DNA of 64,000 nt from positions 1-64,000 of the forward strand of contig JNEU01001112.1 of assembly GCA_000697475.1 (NCBI GenBank). The letters are read 5' to 3'. Origin of the DNA: Lichtheimia corymbifera B2541. Lineage: Eukaryota; Mucoromycota; Mucoromycetes; Mucorales; Lichtheimiaceae. The position numbers were made by a program, and so were the translations under genes. How positions within the stretch are numbered: the first letter of the stretch is position 1; each line of letters begins with the position of its first letter. Shown piece after piece: positions 49,295-60,027 of the stretch. The notes beneath the pieces are model-generated. The model worked only from the letters and a program-made list of their open reading frames with translations, did no database searches and had not been told where the DNA came from.

Positions 49295-50829
49295 CTAAAC
49301 AGGGAGACCCATGCGCTCGCGTATATCGCGTACTTTTCTTACACTGCGTGGTTCATATTCAGGATAGCCTTGAATCTTCCAATCAACGAAACGATACGCT
49401 AGCCATGATCCTTCAAGTACGAGATAACTCATCACGATTTCCATCACGCCGCCACCCCAGCCTGGAAAGAACGCACGCCATCCACCTTCGTTATACCATA
49501 TGTGCCTCACACAATTGAAGAAACCGGTATAATGTGTTTGATTAGGTTGAATACCAGAGTCTTGCAGCATGAGCCGAAAAAGCACCGTATCCAGAGGGTA
49601 ACTCACAATCCGTACGATCAAACTGCTCACAATACCACATACAACTTCGGGATAGAATGTTCGTAGCACTGTCATTTCAGCTTGATTGTGATGGCGATGT
49701 TGTTGTTGTTGTTGTTGTTGTTGTCGTGTCAGGATTTGTCGTTCCATTTCTGACCCAGGCTCAGGTACGACCATAAAATTGGATCCGCCTGTGGTGGCAA
49801 TGCGTGTACCAGAGTCAGTTTCTATAATAGCCGCTTGTCGTCGTGACCGAGCTACTCGTTGATGTGTCCTGTTGGATGAGCGTGTTGATGACTTGTGACG
49901 ATGATGGTTGGGAGATGATGTTGCAATAGGTAGAATGCGTTTGTATAAAAAGAGGAGGAGCTTCTCTGTCACCACGTGTAGTAAACATGAAGGAAGGAAA
50001 ACGGATATGAGTGGTAATGGACCGCTGAGAGGAGACAAGAATCGTTTGAGATCGTGCTTATAAGAGAGAGCAAAGTCCTTGATCCCTTTGATAGGTTGGT
50101 GTGTTCCAGCTAGTTGTACTCGCACAATAAGAGCATTACGGTACAGCGGATAGAGAGGTATATGTACACCCCAGCCGAGACTAAGGGATCAATGTTAATC
50201 ACGTGATTGTGCATAGTACTCATATCCTATTTACCATGTATTGGCTGCAGTTAAGAACAATTGCCGTGTCCAAGGCATATCAGGATCTTGAGAGAGTAGA
50301 CCAATCACACCGCTGAGCATCGCATCATATATGGTAGTGATGGCCTGTGCCAATAATCCCAATCCAAAGCCTGTGTATAAGCGTCCAAGTCCTTGTCGTT
50401 GATAGGTGCCCCAGAATCGACGTGCAAAGTATACAGGAGTATCTCTACGCCATGCACGACGAGCAGGAAATGCTTGTAGACGGTGACGCGCCACCACCAC
50501 TGGAAAGCATAGTGTGTAGTTGCTCACCATGCTACTCACTGTGAGCACTCCGCCTGCCAGGTTCTCCGTAAACTCTACACAATTTATATATATATATCAA
50601 TATCACTCCATGGGTTGAATCAGGACAAGTATATATATATACCTCGCATGTCACTTGACGTGCTGTGTTGACTGATTGCACTAATTACACTGCGTTGTGC
50701 CTGTAGCATTTCTTTCTCACGTCGTTGCAATCGGGCGATCTGCTCTTCTTGTTCGTCTTCGTCATCGTTCGACCGTAATTGGATGCTGCTCCCAAGCGAT
50801 AAAAGGCTCAGATATGCAGTGAGTGTCAT
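49295..50829 (-). CDS. SLC25A46/Ugo1-like outer-membrane carrier-fold protein
   Basis: Three exons (50643-50829, 50235-50574, 49295-50180) give 470 aa from the first in-frame ATG. The frame is open upstream, so a further 5' exon is possible. Carrier-like segments are FTENLAGGVLTVSS, GWGVHIPLYPLYRNAL and YPEVVCGIVSSLIVRIVSYPLDTVLFRLMLQ, the last resembling the SLC25A46 module YPLETVLHRL. A Gln tract (about 49697-49720) lies in a variable central region. SLC25A46 and Ugo1 act in mitochondrial fusion and cristae organisation on the outer membrane. Assignment to this branch is moderate. Confidence 0.7.
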
Positions 50830-51249
50830 GTTCACCAACAAAGAAACCCAAGCGCTGAAAATGGCAGTTGGGTTCTTATTCCGCTTGACTGATGTTCCAT
50901 TTCCATATTAGTGTTTGCAAGATATCATCCATCGCCCTCGCATACAGGAGTAACACAATATGGCATGGAAGAATCAAATGATTGTATATATTCATGAAGG
51001 GTAAGTAAATAATGAGCCAGTGGCATTCCTTTTCGGTATTAACCAAAACACCTGCTTCCTTCCAGGATATCTCTGCTCGCTTGGGAAAACAATGGGCACA
51101 AGGAATCCATCAACAAAAAACACGTTAAATCAAAAACATAGCCATAGGTAAGTGTGTGTGTGGCTCAAAATGGGTTAACTTGCAAGAGGCTGAGTGAATA
51201 TGGTTTTCCTTAGTGATCCGTGTCAAAAAAAGGCGGTCCCTGAACTGAT

Positions 51250-51269
51250 CGAAGTTGCTGGAAGGTGCT
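51250..51269 (+). promoter_or_regulatory. Candidate heat shock element upstream of HSP90
   Basis: Four contiguous pentamers alternate as cGAAg-tTGCt-gGAAg-gTGCt. This is the nGAAn/nTTCn phasing of an HSE, but with TGC replacing TTC in the second and fourth units. The array ends 17 nt before a TATA motif and lies about 140 nt upstream of the HSP90 ATG, where HSF1 binding would be expected. Functional strength cannot be judged. Confidence 0.45.
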
Positions 51270-51286
51270 TTACTGTATATTCGTAT

Positions 51287-51292
51287 TATAAA
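51287..51292 (+). promoter_or_regulatory. TATA box of HSP90
   Basis: TATAAA lies 17 nt downstream of the HSE-like array and about 119 nt upstream of the ATG. Confidence 0.5.
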
Positions 51293-51410
51293 GTACGTGC
51301 TGGCTTTGAAATGAGAGCTACGGTAAGGAAAGGGAATAAAAAGCAAAGCAATAATCTTTCTTACAGTTGCTCTTTCTCTGCTTCTCTCTTCTTTCCCATA
51401 GCACATCACC

Positions 51411-53685
51411 ATGACCGCCGAGACTGAAACCTTTTCCTTCCAAGCTGAGATCTCTCAGTTGATGAGTTTGATCATCAACACCTTCTACTCCAACAAGGTA
51501 AGCAATGGGATAAGGGACGCGTCAGCGTTTAGATAGCAACATTTGGTTTTGACACAACATGGTTATGTATAGGAAATCTTCTTGCGTGAGTTGATCTCGA
51601 ACGCTTCCGATGCCATTGACAAGATCCGTTACCAATCCTTGACCGATACCTCTGCTCTTGATGGTGAGAAGGAACTTTTCGTTCGTATCATCCCTGACCG
51701 TGAGCACAACATCCTCTCCATCCGTGATTCCGGTATTGGTATGACCAAGGCTGATCTCGTCAACAACTTGGGTACTATCGCCAAGTCCGGTACCAAGGCT
51801 TTCATGGAAGCCCTCTCCTCTGGTGCTGATATCTCCATGATTGGTCAATTCGGTGTCGGTTTCTACTCTGCTTACCTCGTCGCTGACAAGGTCCAAGTCA
51901 TCACCAAGCACAACGATGACGAGCAATACATTTGGGAATCTGCTGCTGGCGGTTCTTTCACCATCACCCGTGATGAAGTTAACCCCCCTCTTGGCCGTGG
52001 TACTGAAATGCGCCTCTTTTTGAAGGAGGATCAGGTATGTAGTTTTTTGTGTGTGTAGTAAACCGCTCGCGGTGCACGAAAAAATAGTGGCGTATATACT
52101 AAATTTCCCATCCGCTTTGTTTTCCTAATAGCTCGAATACCTTGAAGAACGCAAGATCAAGGACATTGTCAAGAAGCACTCTGAATTCATCTCTTACCCC
52201 ATCCAATTGGTCGTTGAGAAGGAGGTCGAGAAGGAAGTCTCTGATGATGAAGCTGAAGAGGTCAAGGAAGATGAGGAGAAGCCCAAGATTGAGGAAGTTG
52301 AGGATGAAGAAGACAAGAAGGAAAAGAAGAAGAAGACCATCAAGGAAAAGACCACTGACACTGAAGAGCTCAACAAGACCAAGCCTCTTTGGACTCGCAA
52401 CCCTGATGATATCAAGAGCGAAGAATATGCTCAATTCTACAAGGCCCTTACCAACGACTGGGAGGACCATTTGGCTGTCAAGCACTTCTCTGTTGAAGGT
52501 CAACTTGAATTCCGTGCCATCCTCTTTGTTCCCAAGCGTGCTCCCTTCGACTTGTTCGAGACCAAGAAGAAGCGCAACAACATCAAATTGTACGTCCGCC
52601 GTGTCTTCATCATGGATGACTGTGAGGATCTCATTCCCGAATGGCTCAACTTTGTCAAGGGTGTTGTCGACTCTGAAGACTTGCCCCTTAACATTTCTCG
52701 TGAGATGCTTCAACAAAACAAGATCTTGAAGGTCATCCGCAAGAACCTTGTCAAGAAGTGCTTGGAGATGTTTGCTGAAATCGCTGAGGACAAGGAGAAC
52801 TTTGACAAGTTCTACGAATCTTTCTCCAAGAACCTTAAGCTCGGTATCCACGAAGATACTCAAAACCGCGGCAAGTTGGCTGATCTCCTCCGTTACTACT
52901 CCACCAAGAGCGGTGACGAATTGACCTCCCTCAAGGACTACGTTACCCGTATGCCCGAGAAGCAAAAGAACATCTACTACATCACCGGTGAATCCCGTGC
53001 TGCCATTGAAAACTCTCCCTTCTTGGAAGGTTTCAAGAAGAAGGGCATTGAAGTCTTGCTCATGACCGATCCTATTGATGAATACTCCACCACTCAACTC
53101 AAGGAATACGATGACAAGAAGCTTGTGTGCATCACCAAGGAAGGTGTCGAGATTGAGGAGGATGAGGAAGAGAAGAAGGCTCGTGAGGAAGAAGAGAAGA
53201 AGTTTGAGGACCTTTGCAAGTCTGTCAAGGAAATTCTTGGCGAGAAGGTTGAGAAGGTTGTTGTTTCCAACAAGCTTACCGACTCTCCCTGTGTCCTCAC
53301 CACTGGTCAATTTGGCTGGTCTGCCAACATGGAGCGTATCATGAAGGCTCAAGCTCTTCGTGACAACAGCATGTCCGCTTACATGGCTTCCAAGAAGACC
53401 TTCGAACTTAACCCCCAACATGCCATCATCAAGACCCTTAAGGAAAAGGTTGCCGCTGATGCCAGCGATCGCACTGTTAAGGACTTGACCACTCTTCTCT
53501 TCGAGACCGCTCTTTTGACCTCTGGTTTCTCCCTTGATGAACCTGCCACCTTTGCTACTCGTATCCACCGCATGGTTGCTCTTGGTCTTTCCATTGATGA
53601 AGATGAAGTTGTTGAGGATGCCCCTGCCTCTGGTGCTGCCGTTGAGGAGGTCGTTGAGACTTCCAAGATGGAGGAGGTTGACTAA
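51411..53685 (+). CDS. HSP90: Cytosolic HSP90 chaperone
   Basis: Three exons (51411-51497, 51573-52034, 52132-53685) give 700 aa. N-domain motifs are [39 protein letters not shown] and [15 protein letters not shown] (ATP lid and gamma-phosphate contacts). An acidic/basic linker of about 45 residues with many EEV and [11 protein letters not shown] stretches follows. The middle domain includes [19 protein letters not shown], and the C-terminus ends in MEEVD, the TPR co-chaperone docking site. Strong codon bias indicates high expression. Client maturation in the cytosol. Confidence 0.98.
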
Positions 53686-54036
53686 ATGTCATATCCATCA
53701 TGATTCTCTTTTTCGCTTTCCACCACACCATGCACCCATTCTCTTTCTCTCTCTCTTTTCAAAAAAGCATTTCTTTTTTATAATATGTACAGAAACTCGT
53801 ATATACTCCTTTGCCATAAAACCCTCTTTTCATGCTGCGAGCAATAAAATGAAAGCATCTCAATGTTTTGTTCAAGTATACCTAATCAGATCGTTGTTGC
53901 CATGGCAATATTTTTTGGTGTGTGGGCAACGGCCGCCCCAGTCACGAATGATGACAAGGCTGGTTCACTGGAAGGGGTTTTTTTACAAGTGTGAATTTAG
54001 GAAGCCGGTGCTGTTTTGTTCATACCTACTTACATC
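53686..54036. other. Short spacer HSP90 / ATP14
   Basis: This is the HSP90 3' untranslated region and ATP14 promoter. No gene was seen. Confidence 0.5.
53843..53848 (+). terminator. Polyadenylation signal of HSP90
   Basis: AATAAA lies 158 nt after the stop codon in an A/T-rich 3' region. Confidence 0.4.
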
Positions 54037-54613
54037 ATGTCCATTGCTCGCATTGCCTTTGGTTCTCTCGCCTCCAAGGTACGCACACCATTAACAACTT
54101 TATACTTGCAACTGCAAGGTACACACGCGAACTTTTTTGTTTTGTTGACATTGTACCCTTGTTCAAACAGGTCGCTGCACCTTCCATGGCTGCTCGTGCC
54201 ATCTCCACCACTGCTGTTGCTCAAAAGGGTATGGTTTTCTCGGTACATGACGAAGAAAAGTTTATTCAACTGGTTGCTTGGGTTACTAGATGTTGTCCAA
54301 GAGCTTTATCTCAAGGAGTTGAAGGGTTATAAGCCTGCACCTGTAAGTCGTTTGAACGCGTTTTTCCAGCTTGAGTGTATGAGCAAGATCTGACACCTAG
54401 TACCTACAATAGGTCAAGGCTGACGAATCCCAAGTCAAGGACTTGAAGCTTCCTCCTGCTCCAGAGGTACGTGTATAGGATCATGCGAACGATCATGTGT
54501 GGATGATGATGATACTCAATGTTGGATCCATATTATATCAGGCCCCCAAGGTGGATGCTGATCTCGACCAGCAATTGGCTGCTTACAACAACCCTCCTGA
54601 AGCTTCGCAGTAA
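54037..54613 (+). CDS. ATP14: F1Fo-ATP synthase subunit h (Atp14), mitochondrial
   Basis: Five exons (54037-54078, 54171-54228, 54290-54342, 54413-54466, 54542-54613) give 92 aa. A mitochondrial presequence (SIARIAFGSLASK, ARAISTTAVAQK) is followed by DVVQELYLKELKGYKPAPV, which is diagnostic of fungal subunit h. The acidic tail ends in DADLDQQLAAYNNP. It is a peripheral-stalk subunit of complex V. The gene is small, and its exons average 56 nt. Confidence 0.93.
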
Positions 54614-55127
54614 ACGTACATCGATAGATGGATTATCCTTCAATGAAACACCTATTTGTTCTAATTCAATCAACCATACACATACACACCGTAAATGCTT
54701 GAACAATGTTTGGTTGGGAATGCTCGGATTTGGATTATCGACTACTATGGGGTCACCAAACGATCATGATCAATGATGCGTCTTTGTTACATGGTACCAT
54801 TGTGCCAATTCATGCAAGGAGAGAGTGAATGAGATTCATTGTTATGAAATGGAGCGATCCGCTTATGGTAGTTCCTTTATTGGGTATTGTTGATCACACT
54901 TGACTAGCTATGAGCAGGTGTACTTTGAAAGGATGCTTCGACCTAGAATACCAAGGATTTAGTAGACATTGCATTGCTTGTTCTCAGTGACTAATGTCAT
55001 GTGATATGTATTGGTTACCTTGCATTGCAACCCGACCAAAACGACATGGTAACACTTGCCCTATTTTTGGATTGACTACCAGCAACAACCATATGCTCCT
55101 GAGTTGACCATCTACTACACCACTACT
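54614..55127. other. Intergenic spacer ATP14 / chitinase
   Basis: No gene was seen. The open frame that runs into the chitinase start is preceded only by non-ATG codons. Confidence 0.5.
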
Positions 55128-56645
55128 ATGACGACGTCTATCTCGAGGACAGATAAACGGTCACTGCTATGCACTCTGATACTGGTACCTTTGGTTGTTG
55201 TGCTGCTGGTGCTCAGTTGGTTCCGTGGTGGGATTCCCAATCAGCAAAATGAGCCATCTTCTCCCGAGGATTCCGTTCATCCTACTGAGCATGTTGTAGC
55301 CGGCTACTTTGTCGACTGGTAATAAAGCACATATATAGCTACTACAGCCATTGAGAAAACTTATTTTGTATATACTACAGGGCGATATATGATCGAGGAT
55401 ATGGTGTTGCTGATCTTGCCAAGGAAAGTGATAAGCTTTCCCATGTACTCTACGCCTTTGCCAATTTGATGGATGATGGCACGATAGTGCTCGGGGTATG
55501 TATTCTTACATGGACACGTATGTGTGTGTGTATGTTACTCAACTCATGCTGAAATCAATGCAGGACGATTGGGCTGACAAGGACAAACATTTCACTAAAG
55601 GTAAAAAACATCATACACTGCTATCATGGGATATAGCTTCTCACATACATCATGTCGCCGGTATATAGATGAGACGTTCAATCATCAACCTGATAGTTGG
55701 AATGATATTGGCACCAATTTGTATGGCAACCTAAAGCAATTGTATCTCCTCAAACAACGCAACCGCAATCTCAAGGTGTCACTCAGTGTTGGTGGATGGT
55801 CGTGGAGCACCAATTTTACCACAGTTGCCAAGGATCCTGCCAAACGTGCTCGTTTTGCCGAATCTGCTCTTCAACATGTACAAGACTATGGCCTCGATGG
55901 ATTGGATGTTGACTGGGAACACCCAAAGGATGATGAAGAAGCACAAGCCTATGTTGATCTCCTTCATGATTTGCGTGAAAAGCTTACCAACAAGTACCTG
56001 ATTTCAGTGGCTGTGTCTTCAGGTGCCGAAGTGTATCGTAAGATGCATCTCAAGGATATGGCTCAGCATTTGGATTTCTTTTACATCATGGCCTATGATC
56101 TTGCAGGTGCCTGGGATCCCGTCATTGGACATCAAGCTGCACTCTATGGTGAACTCTCGGTCAAATCTGCTATTGATGATTACTTGGCTGCTGGTGTACC
56201 TGCACAAAAGATTATCATGGGTATCCCTGCTTATGGACGTGCATTTTCCAAAGTCAAAAGTGCCAAACCTGGCAGCAGCTTTAATGGTGTACCTCAAGGA
56301 TCGTGGGAAGAAGGCTCGTTTGATTACAAGGATTTACCTCGTCCTGGTGCCACTGAACACATTGATGAGGAAGCCATGGCATCGTACTCATATGACCCCA
56401 AAAAACACGAGTTTGTGACATACGATAACCCATATATTGTGGAAAAGAAGTGCGATCTCGTTCGTAAATTAGGATTGGGCGGTGTCATGTTCTGGGAGCT
56501 TTCGGCTGACAACCATGGATCTGAAGACAGAAGCTTATTGTACGCTGCATCCCGTGCTTTTGGTGGAAACATTGATACCACACGTAACCATTTGGATTAC
56601 CCACAAAGCCGCTTTGATAATATTCGCAACAAAATGCAATCGTAA
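55128..56645 (+). CDS. GH18 chitinase, membrane-anchored
   Basis: Four exons (55128-55318, 55381-55495, 55564-55600, 55669-56645) give 439 aa. Residues about 13-33 form a transmembrane or uncleaved signal segment (LCTLILVPLVVVLLVLSW) after a short basic tail, so a type II membrane protein or secreted enzyme. GH18 motifs are VAGYFVDWAIYDRGY, LKVSLSVGGWSWS, the catalytic DGLDVDWEHP (DxxDxDxE with Glu as acid), FFYIMAYDLAGAWD and GVMFWELSADN. It hydrolyses beta-1,4-GlcNAc chains in cell-wall remodelling. Confidence 0.95.
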
Positions 56646-56886
56646 TAAAAGGATTACATGGCATTATCACTATCATCATACTAGTAATTGTATGGGTCAC
56701 ACCCCCTTTTGACGTGTTGTATAAAAGGAGCATAATATTAGGAATAGGGTGTGTAATATTCTCTATACATGGAATTAATGTATTAAGGCATCGAAGAAGA
56801 AGGGGTACCATGGTGGCACAGTAATAGGTATAATAAGATGAGAAAAAACTAGATACAGATTGGGTTGTATAAAGACTGCCTGCTTT

Positions 56887-58091
56887 TTAGAGTCGTTTCC
56901 CAGGTAACGCGCAGAATATAACGACAAGGATGATTGTGATGAGAAGGCACACCGCCAAAACAATAATAGAACGCTCTGAGAGAATGGGTCTCACATTAGG
57001 CTGTTGTATCCGATTAAAGTGGAAAGTAGTCGTTTCACTATAGTGTGTGTAAGCATCACGTTGTTTTGACATCTATGCAACTTGTGCCAAATTGCGTCAT
57101 GTGTGTGTGTGTGTGATTTGATTTGCATTACCTGACATTGAAAGCAAGCACCCAGATTGGATCCAATCCTGTCAAACCTGAAATCAAGCAATACACACCA
57201 ACAAATATTGGCAAAACGCCCTGATGCATCACATGTCAATAAAAATGCAAGGCATATTTTTAAATGCTACCTTACCCATATCCTTGTGTGCCATGGTTGT
57301 ATATTGAGAAAGATTAATGAAAACTCAACCGTGAACCCAACAAGCAATGCCGCCAACCCAGCAGCAATACGACCAAGCTGCTGATTCAATGTCAGATTCA
57401 TGAGTGCCTTGTATCGCAAAAAGTAGGGCCATGTGGCCTGTAGCAGCTGGTGGACGTACTGCTGTGCATCGTTAAAAACAATGGATGGATCGTGGATGCC
57501 AGTTTTTGAGGAAGCAAATTGATCGGCAATGGCGTCTCGCATAGACAACGGTAGATGCATCAGCTCCTTTTCAGCATTAGGGACAATGTAGCGTAGATAA
57601 ATATGCTCAATAAATTCTTGCATGGCAGCACGAGTTACCACCGTTGATGTTGTATTGTTGCTGCCATGGCTTCCCACCGTTCCCACTGAGGGTCTACCAC
57701 CAGCCGTAGAATTGCCACTTGCAAGCATTAATAATGAATGCGTGAGCTGCTGATCATGGCTCATTGTCGTTGGTGCAGGTGAAAGGGGAGGTGTCATGTT
57801 GCGTGTATTGCTCTTTTTTGTTGATTGTTTGACATGTCGTTTGTAAAGCACTCGTGCTTGTTGAACATCCAACCAAAAATCTAACAAGGTTTCCAACTCT
57901 AAGCGATCGCGGAGCACAATGTAAAAGTTGTACAGGCACACAGGTGGTCGACTTTGCCGTCGTAAAACTTGATCTAGACTCGGCAGCTCTCGCAATAACA
58001 CGGAAGTCTTTGTATTTCCACTACTACATTTGTGCCATCTTTTCATAAGGAAGCCTGGTGGACCTGTTGTTGGACGTGCAATATCAGACAT
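56887..58091 (-). CDS. RAX1: RGS-like domain plus transmembrane protein, Rax1-type
   Basis: Three exons (57276-58091, 57132-57220, 56887-57037) give 351 aa. An RGS-like domain spans about residues 40-240 (LDQVLRRQSRPPVCLYNFYIVL, LETLLDFWLDVQQARVLY, FIEHIYLRYIVPNAEKELM, FNDAQQYVHQLLQATWPYFLRY) with a Ser/Thr insertion. Three TM segments follow: GRIAAGLAALLVGFTVEFSL, VLPIFVGVYCLISG and IIVLAVCLLITIILVVIF. The FNVSETTTFHF motif spans the last junction. Yeast Rax1 marks bud sites and polarity. The gene is convergent with the chitinase. Confidence 0.8.
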
Positions 58092-58601
58092 AAGTGCGGT
58101 ATATATTTTTGTTGTGTGTGTGTGTGTGTGTGAATGGAAAAGAGAAACAAAGAAAGCAATAAGTAGAAATAAAGAAAAAAAGGGAAAATCGCTGTTTCTT
58201 CCTGCATTAGGAGTGGGATAGAGTCAATTTGAAGGGGAAACAAGGGGGTCGATGGATGGTTAGAGAGAAGATATCGTGTATGCGGAAACAAGGATTGGAT
58301 TAGGGTAGGATATGATATTTGGCAGGAGCATCAATATCCAGGAGGAGAATAAGGATGCAAGTGAGACACTGGCGGTGTTCCTTGGTGGCACGATGCACTC
58401 ACTTTATCACTTATAGACACAGACACCTCACACAAAGGGGGCAACACAAAGATGAAGCACCACCACAGCTTATCACAGGTGATGTCACATTTCTCTTTTT
58501 TTTTTTACTTTAATCTCTTTACTTTCTCTTTTTTACAACATCTCTCTTCTTTTCTCTTCCATGTGCCTTGGGCGGAACGGGTAGTCGTTTCCGAGCAGCC
58601 G
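58092..58601. other. Divergent promoter region, RAX1 / TMBIM
   Basis: A (GT)n tract lies near 58111-58131, and a T-run and CT-rich leader near 58490-58560. No gene was seen. Confidence 0.5.
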
Positions 58602-59714
58602 ATGAATCAATACACGACTTATTACACGCTCCCCGTCCCCAACAGCACTTCCCCTCGCAGCCATCGTTATCCAGCTCTTCATCGTATTCGTTCCTCGGGT
58701 CATGACCTTGATATCTTTGGTAGAACCGTTTGTCGATGCAGCATTCCAAAACAAATGAGCAAGTTTCTTTTACACTTTATTGTGTTTTGCCCATTCCCGC
58801 CTCCAACTCGATCTCTATAGAGTTTGTGCGCAAGGTGCTTCTCAGTACGCTGGGACAAGTCTTGATCACATTGGGATTGGCAACATTGCTTGTACGCGTG
58901 GATCCTATCTTTCAGTGGCTACAACGAAGGCAAGTAGCAAGCTCAAACAGACGAGGGGTAAAGTAAAATGACACATGTACACACATGATTGTATTACAGT
59001 CGATATACTTGGTGGATGCCATTACCACCGACGTTTCTAGTGGCAACGTTGATTGCATGGCAACTATGGATGCGCTATTATCGATTATCATCAACGACTC
59101 GTACCATTATGCTGGTTTCTTTTTCTCTCATGCAAGCGTCCATTATATCTGATATTGGTATGTATATATATGCTGCTGCTGCTATATGACATATCACTCA
59201 CTTTTGAATACCTCTAGTATCCAAGTTATTCTACAATGAAGGCATTTTGGTATTACTGATGACGATGATTGGGTTATTCGGGATCCTGGTTTTCACCCTG
59301 CAGACGCAACTTGCCTTCTCTGGCATCGGACCAATGTAAGCACGCACATGTACATTTGAAAGGAGATGTGACACACACACACATACCAACAACGAGAACG
59401 CCCAATTTTGATCATGTTGTAGAGCAACGAGTACCATCACTATTTACATGAGCTTACCATGGCTACGCAGTATCTTTGACATGGATACCTGGATGCTTTT
59501 ATGGCCAATGCTGCTGGCAGCCACGATTTGTATCTATTGCATCCTCGAATTGTACTATATCATGGGCAACGTCACTATCGAAGATGTCACTCTCGCCAAT
59601 GTGGCCCTATTTATCGACGCCATATACCCAATGAGATGTCTCCATAACTTTTGCGAGTTGACCGATCGCGTACAAATATTCCCAGATGTGCTTGACCCTG
59701 GTCCTCATCGGTGA
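58602..59714 (+). CDS. TMBIM / Bax-inhibitor-1 family membrane protein (Bxi1-like)
   Basis: Five exons (58602-58758, 58821-58929, 59000-59157, 59218-59335, 59423-59714) give 277 aa. After a Tyr/Ser/Pro-rich N-terminus, DIFGRTVCRCSIPKQM aligns in length with yeast Bxi1 before FVRKVLLSTLGQVLITLGLATLLV (TM1). Six more hydrophobic segments follow. The end LANVALFIDAIYPMRCL matches the conserved LYLDIINLFL-type motif. Members sit in ER, Golgi or vacuole membranes and modulate calcium leak and stress death. Introns 1 and 2 only join in frame, at normal intron length, with GC donors (GCAAGT). Confidence 0.8.
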
Positions 59715-60027
59715 AACGCGCATTTTCTTCTCCCTGTATAATATAACGCTCTCCACCACCACAACATCCCACCTATTTATCTATCTATCTATATCCCTTT
59801 TATTATCTTCAACCATAGATTCACCTATGTACATCGTAAGCACACATACACAGAAACATTAGCTTCCTTTCTAATGTAATGAGCAGATATAATTTATATA
59901 CTTTGTTTGTTGTGCCACAGCATGATATCTTTTAAAGTAACTTTTTCAACTACAACATAAAGGGCAAGTCGCGGAGAATAGGTCTAAAATATGTATATAT
60001 ACACTGGGGGTGGATTGTTGGGATCTA
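59715..60027. other. Convergent 3' spacer
   Basis: These are the 3' flanks of the TMBIM gene and the large protein gene. A (CTAT)n-like stretch lies near 59778-59792. Confidence 0.4.

Larger units (their letters stand above)
50830..51410. other. Divergent promoter region, SLC25A46-like / HSP90
   Basis: No gene was seen. A heat-shock-element-like array and a TATA motif lie in its right half and are listed separately. Confidence 0.5.

Noticed and set aside
52099..53568. 489-codon open frame antisense to HSP90
   Set aside because: It mirrors the strong codon bias of HSP90 on the other strand. Its translation has no family resemblance, and the HSP90 frame is unambiguous.
56991..57072. Acceptor just before ATGTCAAAACAACG for the last RAX1 exon
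   Set aside because: It gives a phase error. The acceptor at 57038 joins FNV to SETTTFHF in frame.
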